NCBI GenBank assembly: GCA_030704615.1
Contig: CM060731.1
Span: 2,790,001 to 2,854,000, forward strand
DNA length: 64,000 bases
Reading direction: 5' to 3'
Origin: Takakia lepidozioides
Lineage: Eukaryota > Streptophyta > Takakiopsida > Takakiales > Takakiaceae
Shown here: positions 57,307 through 64,000 of the stretch, one piece after another
Position numbering within the stretch: the stretch's first letter is position 1
Layout: each line of letters starts with the position of its first letter
Notes under the pieces: model-generated
The model's database searches: none
What the model was told of the DNA's origin: nothing
What the model saw: only the letters and a program-made list of their open reading frames with translations
Translations under genes and position numbers: made by a program

Positions 57307-59211
57307 ATGGCAGGGTTGAATCAGGCACAGTTGTCCATTGGACTTCAGAGCGGTGGCAGGGGTAGAACCTCGTCCATGGCCACTGTTGTTGAAACAAGAC
57401 CAAGAGAGGGGGTCAACAAAAATTCTTCTGGCACTTGTGGGTATGTGAGGACACTGTGTAAGGCAGGACGACTTAAAGATGCTCTGCATATTTTGAACCA
57501 ACAAGGCATTCGGCCAGACTCCAGTACTTATGTCTGTCTCTTGCAGGAGTGCATCAAGATAAAAGATCTAGCAGAGGGAAAGCAGATCCACGCCCACATC
57601 ATTCAAAGTGGATTCAAGCCAACCCTCTTTCTACTCAACAAACTTGTCAATATGTATGCAGAGTGTGGGAGTGTGGTGGATGCTCGCCAAGTGTTTGACA
57701 GAATGCCTGAGCGAGATATGTTCACGTGGACTATAATGATAGCAGGATATACCAAGCATGGGTATGGTACAGAGGCTGTCGAGATCTATGGACAAATGCA
57801 AAGTCAAGGGGTGGACCCTGATAGGGTAACATTCACTTGCGTTCTCAATGCATGTGCCAGCCTACAAGTCCTTGAAAAGGGCAAGCGGGTCCATGCTGAC
57901 CTCAGTAAAAGTGGAATTACGCCGGATATCATTCTGGAGAGTACTCTGGTCGACATGTATGCCAAATGTAGGAGCATGAAAGATGCGCGTCAAGTGTTTG
58001 ACAATATGGCTAAACGAAATGTGGTCTCCTGGAGTGTGATGATTGCAGGATACTCTCAGCACGGGTATAGTAGAGAGTCTCTAGAAATGTATGAGCAAAT
58101 GCAACGGGAAGGGGTGATGCCTGATTGGGTGACGTTCATTTGTGTTCTCAATGCTTGTGTGAACCTAGGAGCCCTGGAGAAGGGAAAAAGGGTCCATAAC
58201 GACATTATCAAAGCCGGGATTGTGTCACACATCAATTTGGAGAATACCCTTGTCCACATGTATGCCAAATGCGGGAGCATGAAGGATGCCTGTCGAGTGT
58301 TTGACAATATGACTCAGCGAGATGTGGTCTCATGGAATGCCATAATTGCAGGATATGCCCAGCATATGTGTGATAAGGAGGCTCTTGAGAACTATGAGCA
58401 AATGCAAAGGGACGGAGTGAGTCCTGACACAGTCACATTTACTTGTGTTATCAACATATGTGCCAGCTTAGGAGCCCTGGACAAAGGGAAAATGGTCCAT
58501 AATGACATCCGCAGAAGTGGAATTGCACCAGATGTCATTCTAGGTAATAGTCTTGTTGACATGTATGCGAAGTGTGGGAGCGTGAATGATGCACATCAGG
58601 TGTTCAACAGTATGGCTAAGCGAGATGCTGTCTCTTGGAGTGCAATGATTGCAGGATGTGCTCAGCATGGGGGTGGTAAGGAGGCTCTCCAACTATTTGA
58701 ACAAATGCAACAGGAAGGCTTGCATCCAAATGGTATTACCTTTGTATCTCTTCTGTCTGCATGTAGCCATGTGGGCCTAGTGGATGAAGGCCGTCACTAC
58801 TTTGATTGCATGACTCAATATTATGGCCTCGCTCCTACAGCCAAGCATTATGGCTGCATGGTGGACCTTCTTGGCCGTGCAGGGCAGTTGGATGAGGCAG
58901 AGGACTTCATTAAGACAACGGCAACCACACCAGATATGGAGGTGTGGAGGGTCTTGCTTGGTGCCTGCGGAATACATGGTGATGTGGAGGTAGCAGAACG
59001 TGCAGCAAAGAGCATTCTAAAGAGTAATCCACAGCACACTGGAGCTTATGTGCTACCATTGAACATCTATGCTGCTGCTGGCAGGTTGGAGGACAAAGCA
59101 AAGGTCAGAAAAATGATGGAGGATACAGGTGCCAGAAAGGAGCAAGAGCGCAGCTGCATTGAGGTGGATAACCAGGTGCATATGTTCGTTGAAGACAAAG
59201 TGCACCCATAA
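57307..59211 (+). CDS. PLS-class pentatricopeptide repeat protein, DYW domain cut off
   Basis: An intronless 634-aa PPR protein of the organelle RNA-editing/processing type. Repeats start near residue 40 and form about four P-L-S triplets of roughly 101 residues, each with a VNMYAECGS / VDMYAKCGS-like L motif and a VSWSVMIAGYSQHG-like S motif. E1/E2 motifs follow from about residue 540: VWRVLLGACGIHGDVEVAER, GAYVLPLNIYAAAGR, CIEVDNQVHMFVEDKVHP. A TAA stop (59209-59211) falls where the E2/E+ region should run into the DYW domain, and the same frame stays open for 111 more codons. The Met at residue 24 is another possible start. It may be an E-class protein in practice or a young pseudogene. 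No confident organelle targeting call can be made. Confidence 0.85.
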   Translation: MAGLNQAQLSIGLQSGGRGRTSSMATVVETRPREGVNKNSSGTCGYVRTLCKAGRLKDALHILNQQGIRPDSSTYVCLLQECIKIKDLAEGKQIHAHIIQSGFKPTLFLLNKLVNMYAECGSVVDARQVFDRMPERDMFTWTIMIAGYTKHGYGTEAVEIYGQMQSQGVDPDRVTFTCVLNACASLQVLEKGKRVHADLSKSGITPDIILESTLVDMYAKCRSMKDARQVFDNMAKRNVVSWSVMIAGYSQHGYSRESLEMYEQMQREGVMPDWVTFICVLNACVNLGALEKGKRVHNDIIKAGIVSHINLENTLVHMYAKCGSMKDACRVFDNMTQRDVVSWNAIIAGYAQHMCDKEALENYEQMQRDGVSPDTVTFTCVINICASLGALDKGKMVHNDIRRSGIAPDVILGNSLVDMYAKCGSVNDAHQVFNSMAKRDAVSWSAMIAGCAQHGGGKEALQLFEQMQQEGLHPNGITFVSLLSACSHVGLVDEGRHYFDCMTQYYGLAPTAKHYGCMVDLLGRAGQLDEAEDFIKTTATTPDMEVWRVLLGACGIHGDVEVAERAAKSILKSNPQHTGAYVLPLNIYAAAGRLEDKAKVRKMMEDTGARKEQERSCIEVDNQVHMFVEDKVHP

Positions 59212-59547
59212 TTTAAGGAAATCCTTGCTGAACTGAGGAGACTGTCTTGGGAGATGGAGTGGGCAGGGTATGTCACTGACAAACAGCTTGTATTGCATGA
59301 TGTGGAGGAGGAGCAAATGGAATTTTTCCTTTGCCACCCCAGCAAGAAGCTGGCCGTTTCTTTTGGGTTCATCAGCACTCCTGCTGGGACACCCATTCGT
59401 GTCATGAAGAACCTTCGGATGTGTGGAGATGGTTATGCCGCCATTAACTTTATTTCAAAGGTTGTTGGACGAACAGTTGTTGTATGTGATGCTGACCGCT
59501 TTCTTCACTTCCAAAATGGGTTTTGTTCTTGCAGGGATTATTGTTGA
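59212..59547 (+). pseudogene. Detached, degenerate DYW deaminase domain
   Basis: In frame with the PPR gene and uninterrupted for 111 codons after its stop. The DYW landmarks are present but key residues are changed. The usual HSE zinc/catalytic triplet reads PSK in FLCHPSKKLAVSFG, so both the zinc-binding His and the catalytic Glu are lost. The CGDCH motif reads CGDGY, losing the second Cys ligand, and the terminal DYW reads DYC. PAGTPIRVMKNLRMCGD and FISKVVGRTVVVCDADRF are otherwise well kept. Deaminase activity is not expected. Confidence 0.85.
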
Positions 59548-62099
59548 AACAAGTGACTTGCGTGAAAGAAAGTGTACAGATTCGAATGTGACAAGTCTCA
59601 TTCTTCCTGACGTAATGGAATAAATAACATTCAAAATTTGTATGACAGTCTTGCTCTACCTGGATTAGCTTGAAGAGGGGCGTGCTAGTCTCAAAGTTCT
59701 CTGTTCTTGTTCTTTGTCCAACGTTAGGAGTGTGTATTTGTTGTACAAGGGTAGTCAGGATATGCACCATCCCTTGCTCCTCCTTCTGGTTTGTCACTTG
59801 AATTACAGGGGGAGTATCAGGCAGTTTTTCTTTGTTGCGTTTGACCCAGATATGGAGAAGAGAGGGATGAATGCAATTGTATGGAAGCACAATTGAAGCT
59901 TGAGCTGGAGGACTTGCACAAGAACATTGCTAATCTGCAGAAGGGAAAGCCTGCGGAACACCGCCCGCCGTAAATCTTACTTCTATGCTCTCCTCTACAC
60001 ATGGCCTCACATATCAGCCATTCCAACACCCACTCGCCTCCCTCCCCATTGGGCGCTCCATTGCTCTCCCTTTCCTTGACCTTCAGATTAACCTTGCCAG
60101 AATTTGTGACCCTTATATTTATTCTAGCGTAACATAGGGCCCACTCCTGAAAAGGGGCAGTAGCCACAAGGCGAAGTGGCTCTTAGTTACGCTGGCCACG
60201 GCCAGCGTCTTCTCTCTTATTCTAACGCAATCTAGTTTAGCGTAGAGCAGGAATAGGGTGTCATAGTGCCACGTCATCATCACCACGTCATCGTAGCCAT
60301 GTCACCACAGCCACGTCATCATAGCCATGTCATCTTCGCCACGTCATCGTCGTCAAATATTTTGGAATCTGCCCGGACTACCCGAAAATAACCGGGAGAG
60401 GTTGCAGCGCGGGGAGAAGGGCTGATGTCGTCCCCGCGTGCTTGAGCGCGGAGGGTCAATCTCTGCCTGCTCAGCTGCACCGTGGTGGTTCTCACAGACC
60501 AATCCGACATTACCAGACACAAGCAGCACACACTAGAGGTCCTTTTGGGTTGATGGTCGGTCAAATCCTCCATGGGTCATGACACAATGTCAAGGACAAT
60601 GTGGTGAGGCACAACCCTTGGAGATCAAACGCCAGCCCAGGCTGAATGCATCAACTGTGGCAAATATCTCTCTGCAAAGGATGTAGTCGATGGCACACCT
60701 AATCTCAACCTTGCTTTTGTGGCCCATCTTTTCCATACCAGGTACCATGTGCTTCGAAGCACTGAAGGGCACTCAGAATGTAAGAGGTGAAGTCTACACT
60801 AGGAGCGAACTTGTGTTTCCTCCTTAGTATATTTTTCCTTATTTTGAGTGTGGAAATCTCATGCGGAACATTCTTTTGTTATCATAGGGCCTTCGGGATT
60901 CGAGTGGACTTAATATTTCTTCTATTCTCTCCTTTTTCCATAGTCAGGAAGCACCCCAAAACAAACTGTATCAACCAAAAGACTGGATCATAACCTAAGC
61001 CAAGAAATGGCAACCCAGACAGGGTTACCAATCTAAGAAGCACACCAACTGCCCTGTAACCAGGGGGGAGCTGTAAGCGTGATGGCTTTTGAAGTCAAGT
61101 ATTCAGGAGGCAGAAACCAGCACCTAGTCTGAAACGAGCGCTCTTCCCTTGTCACTTGTTCATCGTCTTCCATCAATTCGGCATATGTGACTTTCCCGTT
61201 GTCCACTGAGAGCCCATTCCTGGAGACCGCCCCAAGTACCCCCATTATAAATTGCTGCACTTGGCAAAACACAAATAAGGGAAGACCAGGCACCCACACA
61301 ACTCTTGGCAGTGTAGACCTGGCACAAACTTGTCCCAAAAAACTTCTTGGGAAGACAAGATGGGAGGAAGGAGTTGCTACAGAGCAACCAAAGTAGATGC
61401 AGCATATTTCCTCTCAGACAGACAGGCAGACATGTTCTAGTGCACAAACAGAACAAAAGTAGAGACAGTTTTCAGAAGGAAAGAGCAAAGGACCCTAAGA
61501 ACTTAACTATGCAGGAAAAAGGAACATAATCCAGCACAGGAAACCGATTTCTAACATTCGCTGAGAACCCTTCTTGCATAAGTGATACAGGGTATGAAAT
61601 CTACCAAGCCCAAGGACATTCCGATGTGAACTGGTTCAAAAACAAGAACCTGCTGGCGGGCAGCACCAGTCAAGGAGATGTACACATTGAGGTTTGCTTG
61701 AGCCTTGTAACCATCCGTTTAGGGGAGTGTGTCAGAAGGAAGTAGAGGGTGTGTCCTCTTGCCCCAACCACTGTCACTCGGTATATTATCTTCCAGAACT
61801 TTATCCTTTATCCTGTTACGTTGACACATTCTTTTTCTGGATACTTATGGATCTCATGCTTCCTACTGCTATTCTGTTGCTAGCTGGCAATGCAGGCTTT
61901 ATGATTTAGCTTTGACAGGCTTGTAGGTGTCATCGCCCTGACGCCAGCCCAGGCACTGTCTGGGCAGTGAGAGTCATGTCAATTCTCTCTTTGATGATGT
62001 CCAAGATGGGTGCGTGCCCGGTTTCTTGCCCATACCCACACGTGGGTCTACCTTGTTGTGGATTTGAACTTTACTGATGCACCTTAACACATTTAGCAG
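59548..62099. other. Intergenic region between the two PPR sequences
   Basis: No gene is supported. A minus-strand stretch at about 61050-61260 reads protein-like after a possible splice acceptor (VQQFIMGVLGAVSRNGLSVD) but matches no family I know. The minisatellite at 60269-60352 is listed separately. Confidence 0.35.
60269..60352. repeat. 14-bp minisatellite with ACGT cores
   Basis: Six consecutive 14-bp units of the form CCACGTCATCNNNN (two start CCATGTCA). Four keep ACGTCA intact; on the other strand this reads TGACGTGG, the core bound by plant bZIP factors. The period is exact. Confidence 0.75.
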
Positions 62100-62144
62100 G
62101 TTTGATTGTGTATTTCCATCTTTTTGATACCACTTTTGGAATAA

Positions 62145-62760
62145 TGCAGAGGGAAGGCTTCAAGTTGGACAGCATCACCTTTATATGTGTTCTCTCTGCA
62201 TGCAGCCACACTGGCCTACTGGATGAAGAAAGACGCAACTGGGATTCCCTGAGTCAAGATCATGGTGTCACTAGTGCACTTTGGCTGCACGGTGGACCTT
62301 CTTGGACGTGCGGGACAACTGGATGAGCAGTGGACCTGATTAATAAAATGCCATCAATCCAGATGCTGTGGTGTGGAAGGCCTTGCTTGGTGCATGCAGA
62401 ATCCATGGCAATGTGGAGATGGCTGAACGTGCGGCAACATCTAGCCTCACGTCCGATGAACAGGATGCCGCGACTTATGTGTTGCTATCAAATATCTATG
62501 CTGCAGCTGCCAGGTGCCAGGTGGGATCCATCTGAGCAGCAGAATGTTCTCCCTGCATTTTCCCAGCGCCTAACAACAAGATGTATGTCTCACATGAGCT
62601 TGTGCTTCCTTGTACAACAATTTGACACTTAGAATAGTTTATATAGCTACCGGGACATTAAATTAAGAATCCAAACTTTTGAAATCTACACCAATTGCCC
62701 ATAAACAAATGATCAAAGGGGTTAGAAAGGAGCCATGTCGCAGCTGTATTGAGGTATTTT
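62145..62760 (+). pseudogene. Decayed PPR gene 3' fragment
   Basis: Pieces of a second PPR gene appear in successive frames: MQREGFKLDSITFICVLSAC then SHTGLLDEE, FGCTVDLLGRAGQLDE, WKALLGACRIHGNVEMAERA, ATYVLLSNIYAAA, and after a gap KGVRKEPCRSCIEV (about 62714-62756). At least three frameshifts, a stop and an interruption of about 170 bp near 62530-62705 separate them. The order is that of the last P-L-S repeat and E1/E2 motifs, so it is a 5'-truncated paralogue of the gene at 57.3 kb. Confidence 0.8.
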
Positions 62761-62889
62761 TATCAAGACAATCATTTTTTATCAAGATAATAAAGCTAAA
62801 TGTTGAGAAACTAAAGGATGGCCAACAGTCAGCACTTAAGTTGGTTAGTAAACTGAGCGCCACCCAGATGATAGCAAGGGGCCTGATTT

Positions 62890-62970
62890 TGTGAGGGACA
62901 GGCCTGATTTGTGAGCTGTCGCTCACAGGTGTTTCCCTTTAAAAAAAATTAAAAAAAAAATGATGAGCAA
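62890..62970 (+). mobile_element. SINE family A, 3'-end fragment
   Basis: GGCCTGATTTGTGAGCTGTC, GCTCACAGGT and TTTCCCTTT followed by A-rich sequence match the 3' end of the full copy at 63.2 kb (GGCCTGAATTGTGGGCTGTT, GCTCCCAGGTTTCC, then poly-A). Only the tail is present, as expected for 5' truncation. Confidence 0.6.
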
Positions 62971-63207
62971 CGGATAAACAACCGGATTTCGGTCCAGATG
63001 AAACAAATGCTTAACGAAGGGGAAAATACGGGTTCACCTCTACCTCACTTCCAGGGCATAGATAGAGGTAGCTACACACATCAAACAATGGAATTTGGAA
63101 ACCACCTTATTTTGTGAAAATTGAACGTAGTTCTCAGAATTCGTAGCTAGTAGTGCGGAGCAACGCGAAGCCCTAGTTTGTTCCTTCAATACCATAGAAA
63201 AACAGCA

Positions 63208-63441
63208 CATTGGCTGGTAGCTCAGCTGGTAAATGCACAGTGTGTCGCCCTGGTGGTTCGGGGTTCAAACCGGCTGCTGTGCCCCTGTGTGGGATTGTTC
63301 ATGTCGGTATGTGTGGGCGTTGATCGTCCTGTAGGTCTCATGGCCCATAAATGAAAGGGGGTTAATTCTCCCCCCTCCTCAAGGGCCTGAATTGTGGGCT
63401 GTTGCTCCCAGGTTTCCTTTTCTTTATAAAAAAAAAGAAAA
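63208..63441 (+). mobile_element. tRNA-derived SINE, family A, full-length copy
   Basis: The tRNA-like head TTGGCTGGTAGCTCAGCTGG contains an A box, and GGTTCAAACC at 63262-63271 is a B box. An unrelated body follows, with CATGGCCCATAAATGAAAG, CCCCCCTCCTCAAGGGCCTG and CTCCCAGGTTTCC, and the element ends in an A-rich tail at about 63427-63441. The tRNA part does not fold into a normal tRNA and has no usable acceptor stem, so it is not a tRNA gene. Related copies lie at 39577-39750 (minus) and 62890-62970. Target-site duplications are unclear. Confidence 0.8.
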
Positions 63442-64000
63442 GAGCTAGGCGGAAAGATCTCAGATCTTCTAATTTTTCATTTCCTTTGCCAGCCATGCAA
63501 CGGAGATATGTATATAATTATGTGTTCATTATTACAAGAGGAAGAGGCTCTTATTTGCGCTAGCTCCATTCCCAATTCAACTCCCATCCTATGTCTCTCT
63601 TCTCTCTCTCTCTCTCAAGGAAGGGCATCAGTTCGCAGTTCAAAGAGTTGCTTTTCATAAAAATATCAAGTGGTGTGGGTGGCATTGACAGCTTGCATGG
63701 CCTCATGTATTCGACTTGAATTGGGGTGTCTTCTTTATTGCACAACCAGGTCAGACGTAGATAAAATTTCACCTACTTTCCTTCTCGCTGATGATTTATG
63801 CTAAAGACAGTTCTTTTCTAGCATTTGATCAGCTATTTTGGATCATCAGTAGATTTAACCAAACATCTCAGGGAGTTGGTGGAGGGTTTGGAGAGAATTG
63901 ATTGCATGTGCCCATCATCATTCAGAGGATCTGTGAGAGAGAATGGAGTGAAATTTACAGATTCCAATTTTTCTCCCCTTCATGATATCAATCTACAAAC
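63442..64000. other. Right end of window, possible unrecognised exon
   Basis: A CT dinucleotide run lies at about 63600-63618. On the minus strand 63614-63772 reads KFYLRLTWLCNKEDTPIQVE followed by YMRPCKLSMPPTPLDIFMKS, after a possible splice acceptor. It looks like real protein sequence, but I cannot name its family, and its gene would extend beyond the window. Confidence 0.3.

Noticed and set aside
63208-63285. tRNA gene suggested by TAGCTCAGCTGG and GGTTCAAACC
   Set aside because: The head lacks a paired acceptor stem and continues into a repeated body with an A-rich tail, with related copies at 39.6 and 62.9 kb. It is a SINE head, not a tRNA.

Overview
The window is nuclear DNA of a land plant. 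Genes carry short GT-AG introns, and the families are plant ones: a leucine-rich-repeat receptor kinase, a GH9 cellulase, ATG3, a type-A cytokinin response regulator, a SPEN-type RRM/SPOC protein and a PLS-class PPR protein. A nuclear insertion of plastid DNA resembling ycf66 points to a seed-free plant, because ycf66 survives in plastomes of bryophytes, some lycophytes and a few ferns but not seed plants. A lycophyte is my best guess; this is inference.

Layout. 1-9.94 kb (minus): 5' two thirds of an LRR receptor kinase whose kinase domain runs off the left edge; one intron holds a rearranged LINE. 10-16.1 kb: no host gene recognised; a TTAA-flanked piggyBac-like MITE, a LINE fragment, dispersed repeats and a strong hairpin. 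17.0-20.5 kb (minus): complete GH9 endoglucanase, 8 exons, 508 aa. 21-25 kb: repeats and the plastid insertion. 25.8-29.7 kb (minus): complete ATG3, 9 exons, 311 aa. 30.9-32.6 kb (plus): EEF1A lysine methyltransferase-like gene, divergent from ATG3. 33.5-35.5 kb (minus): type-A response regulator, 308 aa. 38.9-40.0 kb: two different tRNA-derived SINEs and a dispersed repeat. 44.6-53.4 kb (minus): SPEN-family gene, 9 exons, about 1,785 aa, needing two frame corrections. 55.0-56.2 kb (minus): retroelement remnant. 57.3-59.5 kb (plus): PPR gene with an in-frame stop before a catalytically dead DYW domain. 62.1-62.8 kb: a decayed second PPR copy. 63.2 kb: another SINE.

The genes look like unrelated housekeeping, signalling and RNA-processing neighbours. 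There is no operon, CRISPR array or multi-gene system. The most unusual content is in the mobile elements, the plastid-derived insertion, and the broken DYW and SPEN genes. Exon boundaries were read by eye from splice signals, phase continuity and conserved motifs; no alignment was run.
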